NCBI RefSeq assembly: GCF_021602585.1
Contig: NZ_BQIP01000013.1
Span: 87,980 to 151,979 of the forward strand
Direction of reading: 5' to 3'
Length of the DNA stretch: 64,000 nucleotides
From: Pseudomonas faucium
GTDB lineage: Bacteria > Pseudomonadota > Gammaproteobacteria > Pseudomonadales > Pseudomonadaceae
In this document: piece by piece, positions 28,398 to 35,644 of the stretch
Numbering within the stretch: position 1 is the first letter of the stretch
Layout of the letters: each line of letters opens with the position of its first letter
Made by a program: the position numbers and the translations under genes
The notes under the pieces: generated by a model
Told to the model about the DNA's origin: nothing
Database searches by the model: none
Seen by the model: the letters and a program-made list of their open reading frames with translations, nothing else

Positions 28398-29096
28398 ATG
28401 AATACTTCCGGTGACCGCCTAAAGGCCCTGCTCCAAGAATGCGGCCTGACCCCTTCCGACTTCGCCGCCCAGCGGCGTGTCACGCCCCAGCACGTGAACA
28501 ACTGGTTCAGGCGCGGCATTCCCCTGGCTCGCCTGGACGAAATCGCCGACCTGTTCTGTGTGCACAGGCGCTGGCTGCGCTGCGGCGAAGGGCCCAAGCA
28601 CCCAAGCTCGATCCTGCGGGTGGACGCTTGCAGCGCCAAACCGGCGTCGACGCACTCGCTGTCCAAACCTGACGGCAGGCTGTTGCAGATCCCCTTCCAT
28701 GACGTGCGCGAAGGCCGCCTGGCAGCCCTCGACGGGCATTGCCTGCGCCTGCCGGCCCAAGCCCTCAAGGCACTCGGCGTGGCCCCCGACAATGCCGTCA
28801 GCCTGGCCATGCCTGCCAGCAACATGACGCCCTGGCTCCCGCGCGAGGCGATCCTGGCCGTCGACCTGAGCCAGACCCGCGTGGTCGATGGCGAAATCTA
28901 CGCCCTGCTGCACAACGGCGTACTCAGGGTGAACAGCCTCAGCCGCGGCCACAACGACACCCTGTGCCTGCACAGCAACGACCGCCACAATTTCCCGGTG
29001 GAGCGCTACACCCGCGCCCAACGTCAGGACCAACGCCTGGAAATCCTCGGCTGGGTGTTCCACTGGTCGCATTACCGCCAGCGCCGCCCCGGCTGA
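28398..29096 (+). CDS. CI/XRE-type regulator with a degenerate S24 domain
   Basis: A 232-residue repressor-like protein. Residues 5-60 form a phage CI-type helix-turn-helix (FAAQRRVTPQHVNNWFRRGIP). Residues 95-225 resemble an S24/LexA-like domain (LRLPAQALKALGV, then AILAVDLSQTRVVDGEIYAL). By hand alignment the nucleophile position of GxSM reads ASNM (Asn142), and the general-base Lys of VKRL reads VNSL (Asn179). Self-cleavage is therefore unlikely. No phage genes are adjacent, so its target is unknown. ATG 28398 is the start that keeps the domain intact. Confidence 0.82.
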   Translation: MNTSGDRLKALLQECGLTPSDFAAQRRVTPQHVNNWFRRGIPLARLDEIADLFCVHRRWLRCGEGPKHPSSILRVDACSAKPASTHSLSKPDGRLLQIPFHDVREGRLAALDGHCLRLPAQALKALGVAPDNAVSLAMPASNMTPWLPREAILAVDLSQTRVVDGEIYALLHNGVLRVNSLSRGHNDTLCLHSNDRHNFPVERYTRAQRQDQRLEILGWVFHWSHYRQRRPG

Positions 29097-29149
29097 AACA
29101 CCCTGTGCCAATTTTTGCTGGGCATCCTGTGCCAGCCTCTGTATGCTAC

Positions 29150-29325
29150 GCCGCACATTAAGCCCCGGCCGGCGCAAGCCGCGTTCCAGAGGGCTCGGCA
29201 GCACTCCGTACGAGCGTTCGCCCTCTCTTTCAGGCCCTTGTCGGCCACACAGTTAAGGCGGTTGCGGCTTACCATAAATTAGCCGGAAGCGTCCCCGAGA
29301 AGCCGGCCACAAGCCGGCTTTTTAA
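29150..29325 (+). ncRNA. Structured intergenic RNA candidate
   Basis: The 315-base gap between the XRE and ECF sigma genes has no plausible ORF but can fold. AGAGGGC at 29188-29194 pairs with GCCCTCT at 29220-29226, with a nested GCTCG/CGAGC alternative. It ends in a terminator at 29302-29323. It could be an independent small RNA or the long 3' end of the XRE transcript. No strong promoter is visible. Confidence 0.35.
29302..29323 (+). terminator. Intrinsic terminator
   Basis: GCCGGC at 29302-29307 pairs with GCCGGC at 29313-29318 around a CACAA loop, followed by TTTTT. It lies 206 bases after the XRE stop and just before the Fur-box promoter of the sigma gene. Confidence 0.8.
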
Positions 29326-29375
29326 TGCCTGCGATTCACCCGCAATGTCGTTTTGCCAGTCGCCACTCAACGTGT

Positions 29376-29394
29376 AATGATAATGCCTATCATT
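29376..29394. promoter_or_regulatory. Fur box upstream of the ECF sigma gene
   Basis: AATGATAATGCCTATCATT is a near-perfect palindrome with perfect seven-base arms and close agreement with the Fur consensus. It lies 18 bases before the sigma factor ATG, where Fur-Fe(II) would block transcription. Confidence 0.88.
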
Positions 29395-29411
29395 AACGGG
29401 CGAAGACCTTC

Positions 29412-29918
29412 ATGGCCGCGACAGACCCCACCGACACCCTGGATAGCCTTTATCGTGACAACCATGGCTGGCTGCAGGCCTGGCTGCGTCGGCGCCTGGG
29501 TGATCGCGAGCACGCGGCGGACATTGCCCAGGACACCTTCCTGCGGCTGATGGTGTCGGGGCGCATGCCCGGCCCGCGGGAGAGCCGCAGCTATCTTGCG
29601 CAAATCGCCCGCAACCTGGTCATCGACCAATGGCGCCGCCTGCGCATCGAGCGCGCCTACCTGCAAAGCATCGCGCACCTGCCCGAGCCTGAATCACCCT
29701 CGCTTGAGACCCGCGCGCTGATTCTCGAAACCCTTGTGCAGATCGATGCCATGCTCGACCGCATGCCGGATAACGTGCGCCAGGCGTTCTTGCTCTCGCA
29801 GTTCGAAGGGCTGACCTACCCACAGATTGCCGAACGCCTCGGGGTCACGGTCAGCTCGGTGCAGAAGTACATGACTCGGGCGATCCTGGCCTGCTATCAA
29901 CTGGTCTACGCGCCTTGA
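29412..29918 (+). CDS. Iron-starvation ECF sigma factor (FecI type)
   Basis: A 168-residue ECF sigma factor. Region 2 is at about residues 30-50 (DREHAADIAQDTFLRLMVSGR) and region 4 at about 115-160 (LPDNVRQAFLLSQFEGLTYPQIAERLGVTVSSVQKYM-like, read in the frame). It should transcribe the downstream TonB receptor gene when the FecR partner relays substrate binding. ATG 29412 lies just after the Fur box, and its stop overlaps the FecR start. Confidence 0.92.
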   Translation: MAATDPTDTLDSLYRDNHGWLQAWLRRRLGDREHAADIAQDTFLRLMVSGRMPGPRESRSYLAQIARNLVIDQWRRLRIERAYLQSIAHLPEPESPSLETRALILETLVQIDAMLDRMPDNVRQAFLLSQFEGLTYPQIAERLGVTVSSVQKYMTRAILACYQLVYAP

Positions 29919-30871
29919 ACCGCCGCTTCGACGCGCCGATCGACGCGGCCATCGTCGAGCAGGCCAGCCAATGGCTGATGCTGCACTGGGGCGGCGAGCT
30001 CGACGCCCAACAGCGCCAGGCATTCGCCACCTGGGAGCAGGCGCACCCGGAACACCGGCGAGCCTGGCAGCGCCTGCAGCAGTTGCAGGAGACCTTCGCC
30101 GCAGTGCCCGCAGACTGTGCCCGTGCGGTATTGCGCGACAGGCCGGACCCGCAGCGCCGCGCCGCGCTGAAGGCCCTTGGCCTGCTGCTGGTCGCCGGCG
30201 GCAGCGGCTACCTGCTGCACGACCAGTTGCCATGGCGCGCGACCTTTGCCCAGCATCGCACCGCCACCGGCGAAATCCGCCACATGCTGCTCAGCGATGG
30301 CACCCGCCTGGACCTCAACAGCGCCAGCGCCATCGACCTGCGTTTCAGTGCCCGGGAACGCCGAATCCGGCTGCTTGGCGGCGAAATACTGCTGACCAGC
30401 GGCCACGATGCAAACCGCCCGCTGATCGTGGAATCCGCCAGCGGCGAGGTTCAGGCGCTGGGCACGCGCTTCTCGGTGCGCGAGCTGAACGGCGGCACCC
30501 AGGTTGAACTGTTTGACGGCCAACTGCGCGTCAGCCCCCGGCATGGCGCCTCGGTGTACATGAGCGCCGGCCACAGCCTGTGGTTCAGTGACAGCGCCTG
30601 CGGCCCGATGCGCCCCGCGAACCCCGACAGCAGCAGCTGGAGCGAAGGCCGCCTGGTAGCCGAGCGCCAGCCGCTGGGGCACTTTCTGGCCGAACTCAAG
30701 CGCTATCGCCCGGGTTGGATTCGCTGCGATGCAGCGGCCGCCAGCCTGTTGCTGACCGGCGTATTCCCCCTGGAGAACACCGACAACGTACTCAAGGCCC
30801 TCGAGCGCACCTTGCCAGTGCGCGTCGAGACCGTGACCCGCTACTGGGTGACGGTCACGCGCCGAGCCTGA
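29915..30871 (+). CDS. FecR-type anti-sigma/signal relay protein
   Basis: A 318-residue single-pass protein. It has an N-terminal cytoplasmic DUF4880-like region (LMLHWGGELDAQQRQAFATWEQAHPEHRRAW), a membrane segment at about residues 86-102, and a periplasmic FecR domain (LSDGTRLDLNSASAIDLRFSARERRIRLLGGEI) with a C-terminal STN-like part. It would sense the occupied receptor and release the sigma factor. The start is a TTG at 29915 overlapping the sigma stop by four bases. A later start is possible but would shorten the sigma-binding region. Confidence 0.9.
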   Translation: MNRRFDAPIDAAIVEQASQWLMLHWGGELDAQQRQAFATWEQAHPEHRRAWQRLQQLQETFAAVPADCARAVLRDRPDPQRRAALKALGLLLVAGGSGYLLHDQLPWRATFAQHRTATGEIRHMLLSDGTRLDLNSASAIDLRFSARERRIRLLGGEILLTSGHDANRPLIVESASGEVQALGTRFSVRELNGGTQVELFDGQLRVSPRHGASVYMSAGHSLWFSDSACGPMRPANPDSSSWSEGRLVAERQPLGHFLAELKRYRPGWIRCDAAAASLLLTGVFPLENTDNVLKALERTLPVRVETVTRYWVTVTRRA

Positions 30872-30874
30872 GCA

Positions 30875-30903
30875 GAAAAACTTCATCAACCCTTGTCGGT
30901 TTT
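30875..30903 (+). promoter_or_regulatory. Possible ECF-sigma promoter of the receptor gene
   Basis: GAAAAACTT and, downstream, TGTCGGTTTT resemble the -35 and -10 regions of FecI-type promoters, 66 bases before the receptor start. The pattern is from memory and the match is loose. Confidence 0.35.
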
Positions 30904-30968
30904 CATGCCCCGTTCGGGATAGGTCTTGAAAGCAAATCAAGAATCAGTCTCATCGGGGGAATCAGAGC

Positions 30969-33431
30969 GTGCTTTACCATCCACCACTGAAAAAGTTTGC
31001 CTTGAACGGCGCCTTGCGCGGCGGCCTGTTCGCCAGCCTGCTGATTGCCACGCCCACGCTGCCGGGCCTGGCATGGGCGGCCGACGCCAGCATGAGCCAG
31101 GCGCGCCAGTACGCCATTGCCGCAGGCAACCTGGACCAGGTTCTGAACCGCTTCGCCAGCGACGCCGGGATCATGCTGTCGGTGGATGCACAGCTGACCG
31201 AAGGCAAGCGCAGTGCCGGCCTGCAGGGGCGCTTCGACGTGCCCCAGGGGCTCGAGCGGTTGCTCGCCGGCAGTGGCCTGCAGGCTGTCTACACCCAGGG
31301 CGGCTGGTCATTGCAACCGGTGCTGGACGGCCCGCTGCAACTTGGCGCCACCAACGTCAACGCGCCCGAGGCGCTGGAAAGCGCCTGGGGCCCGGTCGAC
31401 GGCATCGTCGCCAAGCGCAGTGCCACCGGCTCCAAGACCGACTCGGCGCTGGTGGAAATCCCACAGACCATCAACGTGGTGACCGCCACCGAGATCCAGT
31501 CGCGCGCCGCCCAGAGCGTGACCGAGGCGCTGCGCTACACGCCAGGCATCACCGGCGGCGGCTTTTCCGACCGGGTGAAGATTTTCGATGAACCCACCTC
31601 CCGCGGCTTTTCACCCACGCCGCTGTACCTCGATGGCCTGCACCTGCCCTATGGCGGCGGCAGCACCGGCGGCGCGCTGCAGATCGAACCCTATGGGCTG
31701 GAGCGCATCGAGGTGCTCAAGGGCCCGGCGTCGGTGCTCTACGGGCAGAACCAGCCTGGCGGCATCGTCAACCTGGTGAGCAAGCGGCCGACTGCCGCGG
31801 CGCTGCACCAGGTGAAGTTCGAAGCCGGCAGCTACGACCACAAGAGCGCCGCCATCGACCTGGGCGGCCCGCTCGATGACGACGGCAAGTGGCTTTACCG
31901 GCTGACCGCGCTGGCCAACGACAGCAACGACGAGATCGATTACGTCGAGGAAAAGCGCCAGTTCATCGCCCCCAGCTTCACCTGGCGGCCCAATGAAGAC
32001 ACCAGCCTGACCCTGTTCGCCCAGTACCAGAAGGACAAAGGCGTACCCGAAGCACAGGGCCTGCCCGCCGTGGGCACGGTATTCGACAACCCCAACGGCA
32101 AGATCGACCGCGACCTGTTCCTCGGTGAGCCCGGCGTCAACGACTACCACCGCGAGCAATACGCCTTCGGCTACGAGGTCGCGCACCGGCTCGACGACAC
32201 CTGGACGCTCAAGCAGAACGCGCGCTATGCCCGGGTCAACGACCATTACACAGCGCCCCTGCACGGCTACCGCTTCGTCACCAACCCGATCACCGGGGTC
32301 GATGACCAGCGCTACACCACCCGCTATGGCGTGGACTGGCAACAGGACAACAAAGTCTTCGGCGTCGACAACATCGCCCAGGCCGAATTCGACACCGGCC
32401 CGCTCAGCCACACGGCGATCATCGGGCTGGACTACTACCACTTCAATTCGAAGTTCGATGGCCTGTACGACTTCAACCCGCCGATCATCGACCTGTTCAC
32501 CCCGGTCTACGGCCAGCCCCTGAACTTCGGCAACAACTACCGCTGGGACAACACCGTGACCCAAACCGGCCTGTATGCCCAGGACCAGATCAAGCTGGAC
32601 AAGTGGATCTTCGTGCTCGGTGGCCGCTACGACTGGGCCGACACCAACAACAAGGAGCCCTTGAGCGGCAACCACACCAGCAGCAAGGACGAGAAGTTCA
32701 CCGGCCGTGGCGGCATCGTCTACCTGTTCGACAATGGCCTGGCCCCCTTCGTCAGCTACTCGGAATCGTTCCTGCCCCTTGCCGGCACCAGCGCCAAGGG
32801 CAGCGCCTTCTCCCCCTCCACCGGCAAGCAGTACGAGGCCGGGGTGAAATACCAGCCGCCGGGGCAGAACAGCTTCGTGCAGGTTTCGGCGTACGAACTG
32901 GAACAGAAGAACATCCTCACCACTGACCTGGTCAACCCAGGTTTCAGCAACCAGAGCGGTGCCATTCGCTCCAAGGGCCTCGAGCTCGAAGCCAAGGCCG
33001 AGCTGAGCAAAGCCTTCAGCGTGATCGCCTCGGCGGCGCGCAACGACATCAAGTACACCAAGGACAACGACGGCCGCAAAGGCCGCCACCCGGCAGGCAA
33101 CCCACCGCTGACGGCAGCGCTGTGGCTCAACTACATGGTGCTGGGTGATACGCCCTTGGCCGGCCTGGGTGCGGGCGTAGGCGCCCGCTACGCCCGCAGC
33201 AACTACGGGGATGACTACGAAGGCGCCTTCCAGATCCCCTCCTACACCGTGTATGACGCAAGCCTGACCTACGACCTGGGGCTGTCGGCCTTGCGCGTCA
33301 AAGGCGTGAAACTGGCGCTGAACGTGAAAAACCTTGCCGACAAGACCTATGTCGCCAGTTGCGTCAGCGAATGGGACTGCTACTACGGCGAAGGGCGCAC
33401 GGTGGTGTCGAGCGTGACCTACAACTGGTAA
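30969..33431 (+). CDS. TonB-dependent siderophore receptor with signalling domain
   Basis: An 820-residue outer-membrane receptor of the FhuA/FoxA-like class. It has a signal peptide (residues 1-37), an STN signalling domain at about 46-120 (QYAIAAGNLDQVLNRFASDAG), a plug (VEIPQTINVVTATEI, IEVLKGPASVLYGQNQPGGIVNLVSKRP), and a 22-strand barrel ending in the aromatic SSVTYNW. The C-terminal VASCVSEWDCYYGEGR resembles hydroxamate receptors such as ferrichrome receptors, but the ligand is inferred only. It starts at GTG 30969 after GGGGGA. The STN domain fits control by the FecI/FecR pair just upstream. Confidence 0.93.
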   Translation: MLYHPPLKKFALNGALRGGLFASLLIATPTLPGLAWAADASMSQARQYAIAAGNLDQVLNRFASDAGIMLSVDAQLTEGKRSAGLQGRFDVPQGLERLLAGSGLQAVYTQGGWSLQPVLDGPLQLGATNVNAPEALESAWGPVDGIVAKRSATGSKTDSALVEIPQTINVVTATEIQSRAAQSVTEALRYTPGITGGGFSDRVKIFDEPTSRGFSPTPLYLDGLHLPYGGGSTGGALQIEPYGLERIEVLKGPASVLYGQNQPGGIVNLVSKRPTAAALHQVKFEAGSYDHKSAAIDLGGPLDDDGKWLYRLTALANDSNDEIDYVEEKRQFIAPSFTWRPNEDTSLTLFAQYQKDKGVPEAQGLPAVGTVFDNPNGKIDRDLFLGEPGVNDYHREQYAFGYEVAHRLDDTWTLKQNARYARVNDHYTAPLHGYRFVTNPITGVDDQRYTTRYGVDWQQDNKVFGVDNIAQAEFDTGPLSHTAIIGLDYYHFNSKFDGLYDFNPPIIDLFTPVYGQPLNFGNNYRWDNTVTQTGLYAQDQIKLDKWIFVLGGRYDWADTNNKEPLSGNHTSSKDEKFTGRGGIVYLFDNGLAPFVSYSESFLPLAGTSAKGSAFSPSTGKQYEAGVKYQPPGQNSFVQVSAYELEQKNILTTDLVNPGFSNQSGAIRSKGLELEAKAELSKAFSVIASAARNDIKYTKDNDGRKGRHPAGNPPLTAALWLNYMVLGDTPLAGLGAGVGARYARSNYGDDYEGAFQIPSYTVYDASLTYDLGLSALRVKGVKLALNVKNLADKTYVASCVSEWDCYYGEGRTVVSSVTYNW

Positions 33432-33503
33432 GCCATGCCAAGGGCGCAGGTATTAAGCACGGCTGGGCATTGCTCGACGCCCGCTGCAGTGGGATGATTC
33501 GTA

Positions 33504-33522
33504 ATTGATACGAATTCTCATT
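33504..33522. promoter_or_regulatory. Fur box upstream of pfeR
   Basis: Reading the minus strand gives AATGAGAATTCGTATCAAT, about 15 of 18 matches to the AATGATAAT-N-ATTATCATT form of the Fur site. It lies 12 bases before the regulator start. Confidence 0.75.
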
Positions 33523-33534
33523 CAAGGCCACGCC

Positions 33535-34227
33535 GTGCCCACCCACCTGCTGCTCGCCGAAGACGACACCCACCTGCGCCAGGACCTGGAACGCCATTTC
33601 ATCCACCGTGGCTTGCGGGTTCACGCCTGCGCCACCGGCACCCAGGCGCTGAACGCCATGCAACAGCAGCGCTTCGACCTGGTGCTGCTGGACATCATGC
33701 TGCCGGGCATCGACGGCCTCAGCCTGCTCGACCAACTGCGCCGCCACCAGGCCGTGCCGGTGATGCTGATGTCGGCCCTGGGCGCCGAGCAGGACCGCAT
33801 CAGCGGCTTCACCCGCGGTGCCGACGACTACCTGCCCAAACCCTTCAGCCTCGCCGAGCTCGATGCCCGTATGGACGCCCTGCTGCGCCGGGTTGCCCTC
33901 GACCGCCAGCCGGCCCAGCCGCGCAGCGACAGCTCGGTGACCCTCGATGCCGGCCGCCAGGACGTCAGCCATCACGGCCAGGACGCCGGCCTGACCGGCT
34001 CGGAGTTTCGCCTGCTGGCCACGCTGCACGCCCACCCCGGCGAAGCGCTGAGCAAGGCATTCCTCTACCAGACCGTGCTGCACCGGGCCTACACCCGCCT
34101 GGACCGCGGCCTTGATGTGCACGTCTGCAACCTGCGCCGCAAACTCGCCGACATCGGCGCCCAGCACCTGCAGATCCAGGCGGTGCGCGGCCAGGGCTAC
34201 ATCCTGGTGAACACGGAAAACCGCTGA
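33535..34227 (+). CDS. pfeR: Ferric enterobactin response regulator (PfeR type)
   Basis: A 230-residue OmpR-family regulator. The receiver has the acidic pair at residues 10-11, phospho-acceptor Asp53 (LVLLDIMLPG) and Lys102 (DYLPKPFS). The winged-helix output domain ends with the DRGLDVHVCNLRRKLADIGAQ recognition region. The start is GTG 33535 (MPTHLLLAEDD) with AAGG upstream; the longer frame begins inside the Fur box. Gene order with the kinase, the FepA-like receptor and the esterase matches P. aeruginosa pfeR-pfeS-pfeA-pfeE, hence the name. Confidence 0.88.
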   Translation: MPTHLLLAEDDTHLRQDLERHFIHRGLRVHACATGTQALNAMQQQRFDLVLLDIMLPGIDGLSLLDQLRRHQAVPVMLMSALGAEQDRISGFTRGADDYLPKPFSLAELDARMDALLRRVALDRQPAQPRSDSSVTLDAGRQDVSHHGQDAGLTGSEFRLLATLHAHPGEALSKAFLYQTVLHRAYTRLDRGLDVHVCNLRRKLADIGAQHLQIQAVRGQGYILVNTENR

Positions 34228-35564
34228 TGCGTCGTCACCCGCTACTGTGGAAGCTGGCGTTGCTGCAGGTGGCTTTCTGCCTGCTGCTGACCTGGCTGAT
34301 CTGGACCTGGGGCCTGTCGGTGGAGCGCAGCACCTACTTCCTCGCCCCTGCCGACCAGGACTACCTGGCACGTTATGCACAGCAAGCCGAAAGCGCCTGG
34401 CGCCAGGGCGGTGCAGCCGGCGCCGAAGCCTATCGCCGCCAGCTCGAACAGGCTGAAGACACCTGGGTGGCGCTGGTCGGCCCGCGCCTGGAAAGCCTCG
34501 CCAGCACGCCGCTGAGCGCCGAGGACGCCAGCCACCTGACCTTCATGCGCAAGCTCGACTGGCCCATGAGCCGGCGCCTGCAGGACGAACTGCCCTACGT
34601 CAGCATCGCCTTCCCCGAACGCCCGCAGGACGGCCGCCTGGTCATCCAGCTGCCCGAGCGCCTGCTGCCCACCGGCCTCACCCCCTGGACCCACGTCATC
34701 ACCCACGGCGTGGCTCCCGCACTGCTTGCGCTGCTGATGGGCCTGGCGCTGTATCGCCACCTGGTGGCACCGCTCAACCGCCTGCGCGACCGCGCCGACG
34801 CCTTGCGCGCCGATGACCTGCAAAGCCCTGGCCTGGCCCTGCAAAAGCGCCGCGACGAACTCGGCGAACTGGCCCAGGCCTTCGAGCACATGGCCGGCCG
34901 CCTGCGCCAGAGCCTGGAGCAGCAACGCCTGCTGCTGCGCACGCTGTCCCACGAGCTGCGCACGCCGCTGGCACGCCTGCGCATCGCCCACGACAGCGGC
35001 CTGCCGCCGGCGCAGCTGCGCGAGCGCCTGGACCGCGAGGTAGGCGATATGCAGAAGCTGCTCGAAGACACCCTCGACCTGGCCTGGCTGGACACCGAAC
35101 AGCCGCAGTTGCCAACCGAGCCGGTGCTGGTGCTGTCGGTGTGGGAAGCGCTGTGCCAGGACAGCAGCTTCGAAAGTGGCTGGAGCCTCGCCCGCCTGCC
35201 CTGCTCGCTGGGCACCGACTGCGTGGTGCAGGCTCACCTCGACAGCCTGGCCCAGGCCCTGGAGAACCTGCTGCGCAACGCCATCCGCCATTCGCCGGAG
35301 GGCGGCCGGGTCAGCCTGGATGGCTGGCGCGAGGGCGATTGCTGGCACCTGCGCCTGAGCGACCAGGGCCCCGGCGTGCCCCACGATGAGCTGCAGCGCA
35401 TCTTCCAGCCCTACCAGCGCCTGGCCGGCAGCGGCGCCGGTTTCGGCCTGGGCCTGGCCATCGCCCGCCGCGCCGTCGAGCTGCAAGGCGGCAAGCTGTG
35501 GGCCAGCAATGGCCACCCTGGGCTGTGCCTGCACCTGCTGCTGCCGAGCGCTGCAAATGTTTAG
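34227..35564 (+). CDS. pfeS: Sensor histidine kinase (PfeS type)
   Basis: A 445-residue membrane kinase. Membrane helices lie at about 10-27 and 155-175 around a periplasmic sensor. Then come HAMP (LVAPLNRLRDRADALRA), HisKA (LRTLSHELRTPLARLRIAH, phospho-His) and HATPase (LLRNAIRHSPEGG, DQGPGVP, GFGLGLAIARR). It should detect ferric enterobactin in the periplasm and phosphorylate PfeR. Its ATG shares one base with the pfeR stop (TGATG). Confidence 0.88.
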   Translation: MRRHPLLWKLALLQVAFCLLLTWLIWTWGLSVERSTYFLAPADQDYLARYAQQAESAWRQGGAAGAEAYRRQLEQAEDTWVALVGPRLESLASTPLSAEDASHLTFMRKLDWPMSRRLQDELPYVSIAFPERPQDGRLVIQLPERLLPTGLTPWTHVITHGVAPALLALLMGLALYRHLVAPLNRLRDRADALRADDLQSPGLALQKRRDELGELAQAFEHMAGRLRQSLEQQRLLLRTLSHELRTPLARLRIAHDSGLPPAQLRERLDREVGDMQKLLEDTLDLAWLDTEQPQLPTEPVLVLSVWEALCQDSSFESGWSLARLPCSLGTDCVVQAHLDSLAQALENLLRNAIRHSPEGGRVSLDGWREGDCWHLRLSDQGPGVPHDELQRIFQPYQRLAGSGAGFGLGLAIARRAVELQGGKLWASNGHPGLCLHLLLPSAANV

Positions 35565-35580
35565 AAAGTTAATGCGCTTT

Positions 35581-35596
35581 ACTCTCAATTAAGAGT
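35581..35596. promoter_or_regulatory. Inverted repeat in the pfeA promoter region
   Basis: ACTCTCAATTAAGAGT is an imperfect 16-base palindrome (14 of 16 positions symmetric), followed by AATTATCATC. It could be a PfeR or Fur site. The Fur match alone is weak (about 11 of 19). Confidence 0.45.
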
Positions 35597-35644
35597 AATT
35601 ATCATCCACGATCTCTTGCCTTCCGCCCGTTGCCCCGGAGATCG

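Noticed and set aside
28398-29096. Prophage remnant around the CI-like repressor
   Set aside because: No integrase, structural or lysis gene nearby, no att-like repeat, and ordinary housekeeping neighbours.
29128-29147. Sigma70 promoter for the RNA candidate
   Set aside because: TATGCT has no -35 at 16-18 bases; the nearest TTGCTG is 21 bases away.
29097-29411. tRNA gene in the intergenic gap
   Set aside because: No T-loop GGTTCGA-like sequence or cloverleaf pairing is present.
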